64,000 nucleotides of DNA from Rathayibacter rathayi. Lineage in GTDB: Bacteria; Actinomycetota; Actinomycetes; Actinomycetales; Microbacteriaceae. How positions within the stretch are numbered: the stretch's first letter is position 1; every line of letters starts with the position of its first letter. The DNA lies in the NCBI RefSeq assembly GCF_004011095.1, contig NZ_CP028129.1, forward strand, positions 1,116,001-1,180,000, given 5' to 3'. Below, in pieces: positions 29,734 to 39,569 of this stretch. The position numbers and the translations under genes are program-made. Under the pieces are notes generated by a model. That model was given only the letters and a program-made list of their open reading frames with translations. It was not told where the DNA came from and did not search any database.

Positions 29734-31629
29734 ATGACGCACACAGTCGACTTCCGGCCGAAGCCGGGCGAGATTCCGACCCTCCCGGGCGTGTATCGCT
29801 TCAGGGACGCTCGGGGCCGGGTGCTGTATGTGGGCAAGGCGAAGAACCTCCGTGCGCGGTTGAGCAACTACTTCGCGCCGCTCCCGAGCCTGCACGAGCG
29901 CACCCGGCGGATGGTCACCTCGGCCTCCGGGGTCGAATGGACCGTCGTCGGGACCGACGTCGAGGCGCTCCAGCTCGAATTCACCTGGATCAACGAATTC
30001 GACCCGCCGTTCAACGTCAAGTTCCGCGACGATAAGTCGTACCCCTACATGGCGGTGACGCTCGGCGACGAGGCGCCGCGAGTGATGGTCACGCGCAACG
30101 CGAAAATTCGGAAGGCCCGCTACTTCGGGCCCTACCCAAAGATCTGGGCGATCCACGAGACGATCGACCTGATGATCAAGGCGTTCCCGATCAGAACCTG
30201 CAACGACTCCACCTACAAGCGCGCGATGCAGAGCGGGAAACCCTGCTTCGCGTCACAGATCGGACGCTGCGGCGGGCCGTGCTCGCACCGGGTCACCTTC
30301 GCCGAGCACCGCGAGATGGTCGACCGATTTGTCGCCTTCATGGGCAGCCACGACCGGCGGATGATCGGCGAACTCGAGAAAGAGATGCGCGAGGCCGCCG
30401 GCGCGATGCAGTACGAGCGGGCGGGTAAATTGCGCGACCAGGCCGCGGCCCTCGACGCGGTGCTGGCCAAGAGCGCGGTCGTACTCAGGGACACCGTCGA
30501 TGTCGACCTCTATGCGATCGTGCACGACGAACTCGCCGCCTCCGTGCAGCAGTTCCGCGTCCGCGGTGGCCGCATTCGTGGTGAGCGCGGTTGGGTCGTC
30601 GACAAAGAGCTCGACATGAGTACGGCGGAGCTCGTCGACACGGCTCTCCAGGCCGCGTACGAGACCGGCGACATCCCGCCCCGGGAGGTCGTCGTGCCGG
30701 AGCTGCCGGAGGACACCGAGGCGCTCGAGGAGTGGCTCAGCGGTCTGCGCGGCACGAACGTCCGCCTCCGCGCGGCTCAGCGCGGTGACAAGGCGGCCCT
30801 GCTCGAGACGGCGACGCAGAACGCGAAGCACTCGCTGATGCTCTACAAGACCCGCCGCTCCGCGGATTTCACCGCCCGCACCCAGGCGCTCGAGGACATC
30901 CGCGACGCCCTGGGCATGAGCGAGGCACCGCTGCGGATGGAGTGCTACGACGTCTCTCACCTCAGCGGCACCAACATCGTCGCCTCTCTGGTGGTGTTCG
31001 AGGACGGGCTCGCTCGCAAGGACCAGTACCGGCGCTTCTCCATCGCCGAGTCGACCGATGACACGGAATCGCTGCATCAGGTGCTCACCCGGCGCCTCGC
31101 CTATCTGCGCGAGCCGGTCGAGCCCGCGGCGGTCGACCCCGAGACGGGTGAGACCAAGCGGCGCAAGTTCTCCTACCCGCCGCAGTTGCTCATCGTCGAT
31201 GGCGGTCAGCCCCAGGTCGCGGCGGCGCAGCGCGCGCTGGACGAGTCGGGAGTGACGGGTATCACCCTCTGCGGGATCGCCAAGCGGCTCGAGGAGATCT
31301 GGCTGCCCGACTCCGACTTCCCCGTGATCCTGCCGCGCAACAGTGACGCCCTCTTCCTCTTCCAGCGGATTCGCGACGAGGCTCACCGCTTCGCCATCAC
31401 GCACCAGCGGACGCGACGCAAGCGCGACATCTCGTCGCAGCTCGCCGAGGTGCCCGGGCTCGGCGCCACGCGCGTGCACGAGCTGCTCAAGCACTTCGGC
31501 TCCGTCACACGGCTCCGCGACGCGGGCGAGACCGAGATCGCCGAGGTCACCGGCATTGGCCCGACCCTGGCGGGCGCGATCCATGCGCACCTGCATCCGG
31601 ACGGGGCCGCCGTCGGGGGCACGCCCTAG
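29734..31629 (+). CDS. uvrC: Excinuclease ABC subunit C
   Basis: The nuclease that makes both incisions around a lesion marked by UvrB. The 631-aa protein has an N-terminal GIY-YIG domain ([20 protein letters not shown], about 10-30), a cysteine cluster ([16 protein letters not shown]...CGGPC), a UVR motif (about 200-235), the RNase-H-like domain ([13 protein letters not shown]) and a C-terminal helix-hairpin-helix pair ([28 protein letters not shown]). It begins 14 nt after uvrA, so the two are co-transcribed. Confidence 0.97.
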   Translation: MTHTVDFRPKPGEIPTLPGVYRFRDARGRVLYVGKAKNLRARLSNYFAPLPSLHERTRRMVTSASGVEWTVVGTDVEALQLEFTWINEFDPPFNVKFRDDKSYPYMAVTLGDEAPRVMVTRNAKIRKARYFGPYPKIWAIHETIDLMIKAFPIRTCNDSTYKRAMQSGKPCFASQIGRCGGPCSHRVTFAEHREMVDRFVAFMGSHDRRMIGELEKEMREAAGAMQYERAGKLRDQAAALDAVLAKSAVVLRDTVDVDLYAIVHDELAASVQQFRVRGGRIRGERGWVVDKELDMSTAELVDTALQAAYETGDIPPREVVVPELPEDTEALEEWLSGLRGTNVRLRAAQRGDKAALLETATQNAKHSLMLYKTRRSADFTARTQALEDIRDALGMSEAPLRMECYDVSHLSGTNIVASLVVFEDGLARKDQYRRFSIAESTDDTESLHQVLTRRLAYLREPVEPAAVDPETGETKRRKFSYPPQLLIVDGGQPQVAAAQRALDESGVTGITLCGIAKRLEEIWLPDSDFPVILPRNSDALFLFQRIRDEAHRFAITHQRTRRKRDISSQLAEVPGLGATRVHELLKHFGSVTRLRDAGETEIAEVTGIGPTLAGAIHAHLHPDGAAVGGTP

Positions 31630-31639
31630 GCTGGAGGCC

Positions 31640-31658
31640 CGCCCTCCGGGGGAGGGCG
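31640..31658 (+). other. Stem-loop between uvrC and rapZ
   Basis: CGCCCTCC (31640-31647) and GGAGGGCG (31651-31658) form a perfect 8-bp stem with a GGG loop. It could weakly terminate uvrA-uvrC transcripts or protect mRNA ends. Confidence 0.5.
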
Positions 31659-31707
31659 ACCGGTGCCTTGCACCCAGGACACGAGCAGACACGAGCACGG
31701 AGAGCGC

Positions 31708-32583
31708 ATGAGCACGGAGAGCGAACAGCAGGACGTGCTGATCGTCACGGGGATGTCCGGAGCGGGCCGATCCACGGCCGCGAATGCGCTGGAGGACCTC
31801 GGCTGGTACGTCGTCGACAATCTGCCGCCGCAGATGCTGCGGCCTCTCGTCGACCTCGCCCAGCGTGCGGGGGACACTCTGCCGAAGATCGCCGCCGTGG
31901 TCGATGTCCGCGGACGCGACTTCTTCGAGGACCTGGGCGACATCGTTCGTGAGCTGCGCGCTGGAGTTGACCTGCGGGTCGTGTTCCTGGAGGCGACCGA
32001 TGCCGCGCTGGTCCGTCGCTTCGAGCAGGTGCGTCGGCCGCACCCGTTGCAGGGTCGGGGTACTCTCCTGGACGGCATCTCGGCCGAGCGCACCCGCCTC
32101 GCGCAGCTTCGTGAGTCGGCCGATATCGTCATCGACACCTCGGATCTCAACATCCATCAGCTCGCCACCAGCATTACCGAACGCTTCGCCGAGGCCGGTC
32201 GTGCGGGTCTGCAGGTCACGGTGATGAGCTTCGGCTTCAAGTACGGACTGCCGACCGACGCCGACATGGTGGCCGACGCGCGGTTCCTGCCGAACCCGTA
32301 CTGGATCCCGGAGCTGCGTCCGCACACGGGTCTCGACGAAGAAGTGAGAGACTACGTGCTGGCCCAGCAGGGCGCAGAGGAGTTCATCGACTCCTACTCC
32401 CGGGCTCTGCGCCCCGTGCTCGACGGCTACCAGCGCGAGAACAAGCGCCATGCGACCATCGCCATCGGCTGCACGGGAGGCAAGCACCGCTCCGTCGCGG
32501 TCGCCGGCCGTGTCGCGGCCCGGCTGGCCGAGCTGCCGGGTGTCGCCGTCAACGTGGCGCACCGCGACCTCGGCCGAGAATGA
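31708..32583 (+). CDS. rapZ: RNase adapter / nucleotide-binding protein RapZ
   Basis: A 291-aa RapZ/YvcJ-family protein. In E. coli RapZ binds small RNAs and presents them to RNase E; in actinobacteria the role is unclear, though the rapZ-(yvcK)-whiA order is widely conserved. The N-terminal P-loop is GMSGAGRST, with Arg replacing the canonical Lys, as is usual in actinobacterial versions. The C-terminal domain has [20 protein letters not shown] and [16 protein letters not shown] 31708 follows GGAGAGCGC. YvcK/CuvA, usually next, is missing between rapZ and whiA here. Confidence 0.93.
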   Translation: MSTESEQQDVLIVTGMSGAGRSTAANALEDLGWYVVDNLPPQMLRPLVDLAQRAGDTLPKIAAVVDVRGRDFFEDLGDIVRELRAGVDLRVVFLEATDAALVRRFEQVRRPHPLQGRGTLLDGISAERTRLAQLRESADIVIDTSDLNIHQLATSITERFAEAGRAGLQVTVMSFGFKYGLPTDADMVADARFLPNPYWIPELRPHTGLDEEVRDYVLAQQGAEEFIDSYSRALRPVLDGYQRENKRHATIAIGCTGGKHRSVAVAGRVAARLAELPGVAVNVAHRDLGRE

Positions 32584-32625
32584 TCCCCGCGCGCTCCGCC
32601 GCGCACCCGACGTAAGGAAGACTCC

Positions 32626-33606
32626 GTGGCCCTCACCGCAGACGTCAAGGGCGAACTGGTCGCGATCGTCCCGCGCAAGAACACCGTTCGTGCCGCCGAA
32701 CTGGCGACCATCCTCCGCTTCTGCGGCGGACTGCACATCATCTCCCACCGCCTCGCGGTCGAGGTCGAACTCGACTCCGCCCCGCTCGCCACTCGCGTGC
32801 GCCGCGACCTCGCCGAGCTCTACGGCGTCCGCAGCGAGGGCAGCATCGTCTCGGCCGGCGGCTCGCGCCGGACCACGAGCTGGCTCGTGCGTGTCGTCGA
32901 GGGTGGCGACACGCTCGCCCGACAGACCGGTCTGCTCGACCAGCGCGGCCGCCCCGTCCGTGGCCTGCCGAACCGCCTGACCACCGGCTCCCGCGAGGAA
33001 CTCGCCGCCCTGTGGCGCGGCGCCTTCCTCGCGCAGGGCTCCCTGACCGACCCTGGCCGTTCCGCCGCGCTCGAGGTCGTCTGTCCGGGCAACGAAGCGG
33101 CGATGGCGATCGTCGGAGCGGCGGGACGCCTCGGCGTCCAGGCCAAGTCCCGCGAGGTCCGCGGCGTGCACCGCGTCATCATCCGCGATGGCGAGAGCAT
33201 TAGCGCGATGCTCACCCTGATGGGGGCGACCGCGACCGTTGCAAGCTGGGAGGAGCTGCGCCAGCGCCGCGAGGTCCGTGCGACCGCGAACCGGCTCGTC
33301 AACTTCGACGACGCCAATCTGCGCCGCTCCGCCCAGGCCGCCGTCGCCGCGTGCGCGCGAGTGGACCGCGCGATGGAGATCCTTGGCGATGACATTCCCG
33401 AGCATCTCCGCTATGCCGGGCGCCTGCGCCTGGCCCACCGCGATGCGAGCCTGGACGAGCTCGGCCATCACGCCGATCCGCCGATGACCAAGGACGCCGT
33501 GGCCGGTCGAATCCGCCGACTGCTCGCGATGGCCGACAAGCGTGCTTCGGACCTCGACATTCCCGGTACCGACGCGAACCTTCCCGCCGAACTGCAGGAC
33601 CTGTAG
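32626..33606 (+). CDS. whiA: Sporulation-regulator homologue WhiA
   Basis: A 326-aa DNA-binding protein with an N-terminal LAGLIDADG homing-endonuclease-like fold ([14 protein letters not shown] to about 215) and a C-terminal helix-turn-helix ([29 protein letters not shown]). In Streptomyces it controls sporulation with WhiB; in non-sporulating actinobacteria it is retained, possibly for cell division. GTG 32626 has AAGGAA 8 nt upstream and follows rapZ by 42 nt. Confidence 0.95.
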   Translation: MALTADVKGELVAIVPRKNTVRAAELATILRFCGGLHIISHRLAVEVELDSAPLATRVRRDLAELYGVRSEGSIVSAGGSRRTTSWLVRVVEGGDTLARQTGLLDQRGRPVRGLPNRLTTGSREELAALWRGAFLAQGSLTDPGRSAALEVVCPGNEAAMAIVGAAGRLGVQAKSREVRGVHRVIIRDGESISAMLTLMGATATVASWEELRQRREVRATANRLVNFDDANLRRSAQAAVAACARVDRAMEILGDDIPEHLRYAGRLRLAHRDASLDELGHHADPPMTKDAVAGRIRRLLAMADKRASDLDIPGTDANLPAELQDL

Positions 33607-33697
33607 AGCCGGCGACCGGGCCCGCGCAACAAGGCGAACGCTGAGTGTCCCCTGGTCGAACAGCGCAAGCCCTCCGAACGTCACAGGGGCCCCTCGC

Positions 33698-33703
33698 TAG
33701 ACT
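33698..33703 (+). promoter_or_regulatory. Candidate -10 box of sodA
   Basis: TAGACT gives a leader of about 100 nt before ATG 33810. No clear -35 is visible. The leader carries a TCCTCCGC-CTC-GCGGAGGA hairpin at 33736-33754. Confidence 0.4.
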
Positions 33704-33809
33704 GATCGGGTCGCTCAGGACACTCCCGGCCCTCTTCCTCCGCCTCGCGGAGGACGCCGAGACGTCGGCGGGTCGCACGGGAGCGACGACCACGAACAGG
33801 AGATCGCAC

Positions 33810-34436
33810 ATGGCTGATTACACGCTCGCCGAACTGCCCTACGACTACTCGGCCCTCGAGCCGAACATCAGTGGGCGGATCATGGAGCTCCACCACGACA
33901 AGCACCACGCGACGTACGTGACCGGGGCGAACACCGCCCTTGCCGCGCTGCAGGAGGCTCGCGACAGCGAGAACCTTGCGAACGTGAACAAGCTCCAGAA
34001 GGACCTCGCCTTCAACCTCGCCGGTCACGTGAACCACACCGTGTTCTGGAACAACCTTTCGCCGGACGGCGGCGACAAGCCGGTCGGCGAGCTCGGCGCG
34101 GCGATCGACGACAACTTCGGCTCGTTCGACAAGTTCCGCGCGCACTTCGCCGCATCGGCCCTCGGCATCCAGGGCTCCGGCTGGTCGATCCTCGCCTGGG
34201 ACTCGCTCGGCGAGAAGCTCATCATCGAGCAGCTGTACGACCACCAGGGCAACCTCGCCGCGGCGACCGTGCCGGTCCTCCTGCTCGACATGTGGGAGCA
34301 CGCCTTCTACCTCGACTACGTCAACGTGAAGGCCGACTACGTCAAGGCTTTCTGGAACATTGTGAACTGGGCCGACGTGTCCGCGCGCTTCGACAAGGCC
34401 CGCGAGCGGACTTCGGGTCTGCTGCTACTGTCGTAG
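33810..34436 (+). CDS. sodA: Superoxide dismutase (Mn/Fe)
   Basis: Converts superoxide to hydrogen peroxide and oxygen in the cytoplasm. The 208-aa protein has the metal ligands in the usual places: [20 protein letters not shown], and Asp/His in [11 protein letters not shown]. The C-terminal tail after WADVSARF is a little longer than usual and ends in leucines. ATG 33810 follows AGGAGAT (33798-33804). A separate promoter and a terminator make it a single-gene unit. Confidence 0.96.
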   Translation: MADYTLAELPYDYSALEPNISGRIMELHHDKHHATYVTGANTALAALQEARDSENLANVNKLQKDLAFNLAGHVNHTVFWNNLSPDGGDKPVGELGAAIDDNFGSFDKFRAHFAASALGIQGSGWSILAWDSLGEKLIIEQLYDHQGNLAAATVPVLLLDMWEHAFYLDYVNVKADYVKAFWNIVNWADVSARFDKARERTSGLLLLS

Positions 34437-34443
34437 CGATCTC

Positions 34444-34472
34444 GGCGTCCCGGGCCCCGCGCCCGGGATGCC
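34444..34472 (+). terminator. Hairpin terminator after sodA
   Basis: A 12-bp stem (34444-34455 with 34461-34472, one G-T pair) and a 5-nt loop, 8 nt after the stop. Confidence 0.75.
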
Positions 34473-34509
34473 TCGCTCGCCGGCTTCCACCCCTCCACTG
34501 CACCGTTGA

Positions 34510-35544
<1,035 letters not shown>

Positions 35545-35556
35545 GGGCTGCGCGCA

Positions 35557-36768
35557 GTGACGTTCCGCACTCTGGACTCACTGGGCTCCCTCGCAGGCAA
35601 GCGCGTCGTCGTGCGCTGCGATCTGAACGTCCCCCTGAAGGACGGAACGATCACGGACGACGGCCGCGTGCGTGCGTCGGTGCCCACGCTCCAGCGTCTG
35701 GTCGCCGAGGGGGCCCGAGTCGTGGTCGTGAGCCACCTCGGGCGCCCCGAGGGGAGGCCCGAGGCGAAGTACAGCCTCGCTCCCGTCGCCGCCCGCCTCG
35801 GCGAGCTGCTCGATGCTCCGGTGTCCTTCGCGGCGGACACGGTCGGCGAATCGGCGTCAGCGGCTGTCGACGCACTCGAGGACGGCCAGGTCGTCGTCCT
35901 CGAGAACCTGCGGTTCAACCCCGGCGAGACGAGCAAGGATGAGGCCGAGCGCCGCGCCTTCGCCGAGAAGCTCGCCGCCTACGGCGACGCTTTCGTCTCC
36001 GACGGCTTCGGAGTCGTCCACCGCAAGCAGGCCAGCGTCTACGAGCTCGCGCAGTTGCTCCCCAGCGCCGCTGGCACGCTGATCGCGGCCGAGTCGGAGG
36101 TATTGGAGCGTCTGACGGAGAAGCCCGAGCGCCCCTATGCTGTCGTCCTCGGCGGCTCGAAGGTGTCGGACAAGCTCGGTGTGATCGAGCACCTGCTGCC
36201 CAAGGTCGACTCGATCCTCATCGGTGGCGGGATGCTCTTCACCTTCCTCAAGGCCCAGGGTCACGAGGTCGGCGCGAGTCTGCTCGAGGCGGACCAGATC
36301 GACACTGTGCTCGGCTACCTCGCGAAGGCGAAGGAGCTCGGGGTCGAGATCGTGCTACCCACCGATGTCGTCGTGGCCTCGACGTTCGGCCCCGACGCCG
36401 AGCACGAGATCACTGCGGCCGATGCGATCGAGGGCACCCCGTTCGGTGAGAAGGGCCTCGGCCTCGACATCGGACCGGACACCGCGAAGCGCTTCGCCGA
36501 GATCATCGCGGCGTCCAAGACGGTGTTCTGGAACGGCCCGATGGGCGTCTTCGAGCTCGAGCCGTTCGCGGCCGGCACGAAGGCCGTCGCGCAGGCGCTG
36601 ACTGAGGTCGACGGGCTCAGCGTTGTCGGAGGAGGCGATTCCGCCGCCGCCGTGCGCGCGCTCGGCTTCCGGGACGACCAGTTCGGCCACATCTCGACGG
36701 GAGGCGGAGCGAGCCTTGAATTCCTCGAGGGCAAGCGCCTCCCCGGACTGGAGGTCCTCGGATGGTAG
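35557..36768 (+). CDS. pgk: Phosphoglycerate kinase
   Basis: Transfers phosphate from 1,3-bisphosphoglycerate to ADP. The 403-aa protein has the signature VVVRCDLNVPLKDG, the substrate loop VVVSHLGRPEG, FWNGPMGVFE and the nucleotide loop GGGDSAAAVRALG. It starts at GTG 35557 and its TAG overlaps the tpiA ATG, so tpiA translation is coupled to it. Confidence 0.97.
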   Translation: MTFRTLDSLGSLAGKRVVVRCDLNVPLKDGTITDDGRVRASVPTLQRLVAEGARVVVVSHLGRPEGRPEAKYSLAPVAARLGELLDAPVSFAADTVGESASAAVDALEDGQVVVLENLRFNPGETSKDEAERRAFAEKLAAYGDAFVSDGFGVVHRKQASVYELAQLLPSAAGTLIAAESEVLERLTEKPERPYAVVLGGSKVSDKLGVIEHLLPKVDSILIGGGMLFTFLKAQGHEVGASLLEADQIDTVLGYLAKAKELGVEIVLPTDVVVASTFGPDAEHEITAADAIEGTPFGEKGLGLDIGPDTAKRFAEIIAASKTVFWNGPMGVFELEPFAAGTKAVAQALTEVDGLSVVGGGDSAAAVRALGFRDDQFGHISTGGGASLEFLEGKRLPGLEVLGW

Positions 36769-37556
36769 ACAGCACTGCCCGCACCCCGCTCATCGCCGGC
36801 AACTGGAAGATGAACCTGGACCACCTCCAGGCCATCGCCTTCGTTCAGAAGCTCGCGTGGAGCCTCAAAGACGCCGACCACGACTTCGACGGCGTCGAAG
36901 TCGCGGTGTTCCCGCCGTTCACCGACCTCCGGCCGGTGCAGATCCTCGTCGACTCGGACAAGCTGCCGCTCAAGTACGGTGCGCAGGACGTCTCGAGGTT
37001 CGACAGCGGTGCCTACACCGGTGAGATCTCGGGCCAGTTCTTGAAGCAGCTCGACTGCGACTACGTGATTGTCGGCCACTCCGAGCGGCGCACGCTCCAC
37101 GGTGAGACGGATGCGGACATCGCGGCCAAGTCGGCCGCGGCGCTCAAGCACGGCGTCACCCCGATCCTCTGCGTCGGCGAGACCGCGGAGGACCTCGAGA
37201 AGCACGGCCCCTCGGCCGTGCCGGTCGCGCAGCTGAAGGAGGCTCTCGCGGGCCTCCCCGCGGACGCGGACCTCGTCGTCGCCTACGAGCCGGTCTGGGC
37301 CATTGGCTCCGGCCAGGCTGCGACGCCCCAGCAGGCCCAGCAGGTCTGCAAGGCCCTGCGCGGAGTGGTCGCCGACATCCTTGGCGCCGACACTGCCGCG
37401 AAGACTCGCATTCTCTACGGCGGCTCTGTGAAGTCCGGCAACATTGCCGGCTTCATGCGCGAGCCCGACATTGACGGTGCGCTCGTCGGAGGCGCCAGCC
37501 TTCAGGTCGACGAGTTCGCCGCGATCGCACGATTCCGGAACCACGTCGGGGTCTGA
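36762..37556 (+). CDS. tpiA: Triosephosphate isomerase
   Basis: Interconverts dihydroxyacetone phosphate and glyceraldehyde 3-phosphate. The 264-aa TIM barrel has the substrate lysine in AGNWKMN, catalytic His in VGHSERR and catalytic Glu in VAYEPVWAIG, with the phosphate loop ILYGGSVKSGN. The ATG lies inside the last codons of pgk. A very strong terminator ends the operon. Confidence 0.97.
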   Translation: MVDSTARTPLIAGNWKMNLDHLQAIAFVQKLAWSLKDADHDFDGVEVAVFPPFTDLRPVQILVDSDKLPLKYGAQDVSRFDSGAYTGEISGQFLKQLDCDYVIVGHSERRTLHGETDADIAAKSAAALKHGVTPILCVGETAEDLEKHGPSAVPVAQLKEALAGLPADADLVVAYEPVWAIGSGQAATPQQAQQVCKALRGVVADILGADTAAKTRILYGGSVKSGNIAGFMREPDIDGALVGGASLQVDEFAAIARFRNHVGV

Positions 37557-37563
37557 ACTGGTG

Positions 37564-37602
37564 CGAGGAAAGGGCGGGCCCCTCGGGCCCGCCCTTTCCT
37601 CG
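37564..37602 (+). terminator. Strong terminator of the gap-pgk-tpiA operon
   Basis: An 18-bp perfect stem (37564-37581 with 37585-37602) with a CTC loop starts 8 nt after the tpiA stop. The arms end in an A-rich/T-rich run (GAGGAAAGGG / CCCTTTCCTC), so it resembles a bidirectional intrinsic terminator. Confidence 0.92.
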
Positions 37603-37662
37603 TCCACGCCGCTTCCTGCGCGGCGTGGCGCGGTCGGCCCGGTCGCGTGGTGCGCTCCTGAG

Positions 37663-37887
37663 AGCGGATCACGTTCGGCTACGAGGATCCGCTGGAACGC
37701 GGATCACCGGTTCGCCTTGCACGGCTGCGAACGGGTCCTCGAGGAGAAAGCTTGAAGATCCTCTCGGTGATCCGGACCGGGTGGAGGGGGTGGCCTCGTC
37801 GCGGGGCCTGGCCGGGCCTGGCGGGCGCTCCGCAGGGGCGCGGGAGGGCACCGCGACGGGGGCCAGCCTCTCCACCCCCTCGAGGAC
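37663..37887. ncRNA. Candidate structured element between tpiA and secG
   Basis: This stretch of the 450-nt tpiA-secG gap has no plausible gene but is full of inverted repeats. AGCGGATC (37663-37670) pairs with GATCCGCT (37686-37693); alternatively GATCCGC pairs with GCGGATC (37699-37705). GTTCGC (37710-37715) pairs with GCGAAC (37727-37732). GTCCTCGAGG (37735-37744) pairs with CCTCGAGGAC (37878-37887), enclosing a ~25-bp imperfect stem (37780-37804 with 37851-37876). It starts after the tpiA terminator and ends before the secG -10 box. It does not show the signatures of tmRNA, RNase P RNA or SRP RNA. It may be a non-coding RNA or a dead palindromic element; strand unknown. Confidence 0.35.
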
Positions 37888-37961
37888 TGCGGAGAAGACC
37901 CGCCCGTATACCTCGGCCCGAACACGGGACGACGCATTCCTCGGGGATTCGCAGGCGCCGT

Positions 37962-37967
37962 TATACT
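37962..37967 (+). promoter_or_regulatory. -10 box of secG-rbpA
   Basis: TATACT preceded by T, 41 nt before the secG start. The -35 is poor (TTCCTC at 37937-37942 with a 19-nt spacer). Confidence 0.5.
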
Positions 37968-38008
37968 CGTCGGGGCGCGCAAGGCGCAAGAACTTCGAAA
38001 GGTACCGC

Positions 38009-38260
38009 GTGGACATCCTCCAGGTCGTGCTCCAGGTCATCCTGGGCATCACGAGCCTCCTGCTCACCATGCTGATCCTGCTCCACAAGGGGCGCGGCGG
38101 CGGTCTGTCCGACATGTTCGGGGGCGGAGTCACCTCCAACCTCGGCGCCTCGGGTGTCGCCGAGCGCAACCTGAACCGCATCACCGTGGTCCTCGGCCTC
38201 ATCTGGCTGGCCTGCATCGTGGTGCTCGGCCTCATCACCAAGTTCACCACCGGAGCATAG
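38009..38260 (+). CDS. secG: Preprotein translocase subunit SecG
   Basis: A small inner-membrane partner of SecYE that assists protein export. The 83-aa protein has two membrane helices (about 4-22 and 54-76) separated by the conserved cytoplasmic loop KGRGGGLSDMFGGG. The GTG start at 38009 is preceded by GAAAGGT, and the residue order VDILQVVLQVILG is typical of actinobacterial SecG. rbpA follows after 11 nt, probably in one transcript. Confidence 0.95.
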   Translation: MDILQVVLQVILGITSLLLTMLILLHKGRGGGLSDMFGGGVTSNLGASGVAERNLNRITVVLGLIWLACIVVLGLITKFTTGA

Positions 38261-38271
38261 GGGTACTCGCA

Positions 38272-38637
38272 ATGGCATCAGGCGGCAGTGCAATCCGCGG
38301 TTCGCGCGTCGGCGCGGGACCGATGGGCGAGCAGGACCGGGGCTTCCACGCGGAACGCGTCGCGGTCTCCTACTGGGACGCTCTCGGCAACGAGACGGTG
38401 CGCCACTTCTCGGCGGCGCTCCCCGATGACGAGATCCCGGAGGTGATCGACTCCCCGCAGTCCGGTCTCCCGGCAGGCCGCGACCAGGCGAACCCGCCCC
38501 AGGTCGCGAAGGCCGAGCCGTACAAGACTCACCTCGCCTATGTGAAAGAGCGCCGCACGGAGGCCGAGGCGGCGCAGCTCCTCGAGGAGGCGCTGCAGCA
38601 GTTGCGCGCCCGCCGAGGAACCGCCACTCCCTCCTGA
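38272..38637 (+). CDS. rbpA: RNA polymerase-binding protein RbpA
   Basis: An actinobacteria-specific factor that tethers the principal sigma factor to RNA polymerase and helps open promoters. The 121-aa protein has the N-terminal tail with IRGSRVG, the core domain (HAERVAVSYWDALGNETVRHF) and the C-terminal sigma-interaction helix (YKTHLAYVKERRTEAEAAQL). The conserved zinc cysteines of Streptomyces-type RbpA are absent; their positions are taken by non-cysteine residues, as in other zinc-free versions. Co-transcribed with secG. Confidence 0.95.
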   Translation: MASGGSAIRGSRVGAGPMGEQDRGFHAERVAVSYWDALGNETVRHFSAALPDDEIPEVIDSPQSGLPAGRDQANPPQVAKAEPYKTHLAYVKERRTEAEAAQLLEEALQQLRARRGTATPS

Positions 38638-38655
38638 TCCTCACGGACAGCAGAA

Positions 38656-38691
38656 TGCCGGAAGGCCCCCTCGGGGACGGGCCCTCCGGCA
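38656..38691. terminator. Bidirectional terminator between rbpA and pgl
   Basis: TGCCGGAAGGCCC pairs with GGGCCCTCCGGCA with one offset base on each side. It sits between convergent genes. Confidence 0.75.
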
Positions 38692-38706
38692 CCGGGGATC
38701 CAAGCC

Positions 38707-39474
38707 TCAGTAGCTCGGGGCGATGAGTGACTCCGGGACCTCGGCCGCAGCCTCCTGGTCGACGAAAAAGACCGTACGTTTGCGCCCGAACGCACCCGAG
38801 GCGGGGACTTCGTTCGTATTGGCACCCGCGAGTGCGAGTCCGAGAGCCGACGCCTTATCGGCGCCGGCGAGGACCATCCAGATGCGGTCCGACTGGTTGA
38901 TCAGCGGCAGCGTGAGCGTCAGGCGCTCGGGCGGCGGCTTGGGGGAGTTGCGAACCGCGAGCACCCCAGGAGTTCTCGAGCGGATCGCGGAGCGCTCGGG
39001 GAAGAGCGAAGCGATGTGCCCGTCCGGTCCGACACCGAGGAAGGTGATGTCGAATCGCGGGTATTCGCGGCCCTCGGAGGCGTACTCCCTCAGCTGGGCA
39101 TCGTAGGCAGCGGCGGCCCCGTCGAGGTCCATGCCTTCGTCCGATGCCGGATACGAATGCACATTCGCGGCAGGTACGTCGAGGACGCGGAACAGATCGC
39201 GGGCCTGGACGTCGTTGCGGTCCTCGTGACCGCGCGGCACCCAGCGCTCGTCGCCCCACCAGAAGTGCACACGGGACCAGTCAACGTTCCCGGCGGCGGA
39301 GGAGGAGGCGATCTCCGCGAGCGTCGCGGCCCCCATGCTCCCTCCGGTGAGCACTACGTTCGCCGACCCCAGGTCGTCGAGGACGTCGATCGTCTTGGTC
39401 AGGAACCGTGCGGCGACCGAGCCGGCGAGGGTCTGCTTGTCGCGGTGGACCAGCACGCGGCGTTCGGTGGTCAT
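38707..39474 (-). CDS. pgl: 6-phosphogluconolactonase
   Basis: Hydrolyses 6-phosphogluconolactone, the second oxidative pentose-phosphate step. The 255-aa protein of the DevB/SOL type has VVLTGGSMGAATL, WWGDERWVPRGHEDRND and LGVGPDGHIASLFP. ATG 39474 has AAGGAGACC upstream; the open frame before it is not conserved. It is the last gene of the minus-strand block tkt-tal-pgi-zwf-opcA-pgl. Confidence 0.96.
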   Translation of the reverse strand: MTTERRVLVHRDKQTLAGSVAARFLTKTIDVLDDLGSANVVLTGGSMGAATLAEIASSSAAGNVDWSRVHFWWGDERWVPRGHEDRNDVQARDLFRVLDVPAANVHSYPASDEGMDLDGAAAAYDAQLREYASEGREYPRFDITFLGVGPDGHIASLFPERSAIRSRTPGVLAVRNSPKPPPERLTLTLPLINQSDRIWMVLAGADKASALGLALAGANTNEVPASGAFGRKRTVFFVDQEAAAEVPESLIAPSY

Positions 39475-39569
39475 CGGGGGTCTCCTTCGGGTTCGGGAGC
39501 CGACCGGCGGGGTTCGGCTCCGGTGTCGGGACGCTCTGAGGCAGGGCACCCGAGACAGGCGCCCGTGCC

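Noticed and set aside
30253..33684. Open frame of over 1100 codons on the minus strand opposite uvrC, rapZ and whiA
   Set aside because: It is antisense to three certain genes, has low-complexity Arg/Gly/Asp-rich composition and no family motif; such frames arise from third-position GC bias.
37734..37887. SRP RNA, tmRNA or RNase P RNA between tpiA and secG
   Set aside because: The diagnostic sequences (GGAA-capped SRP domain, tmRNA tag frame, RNase P core) are not visible.
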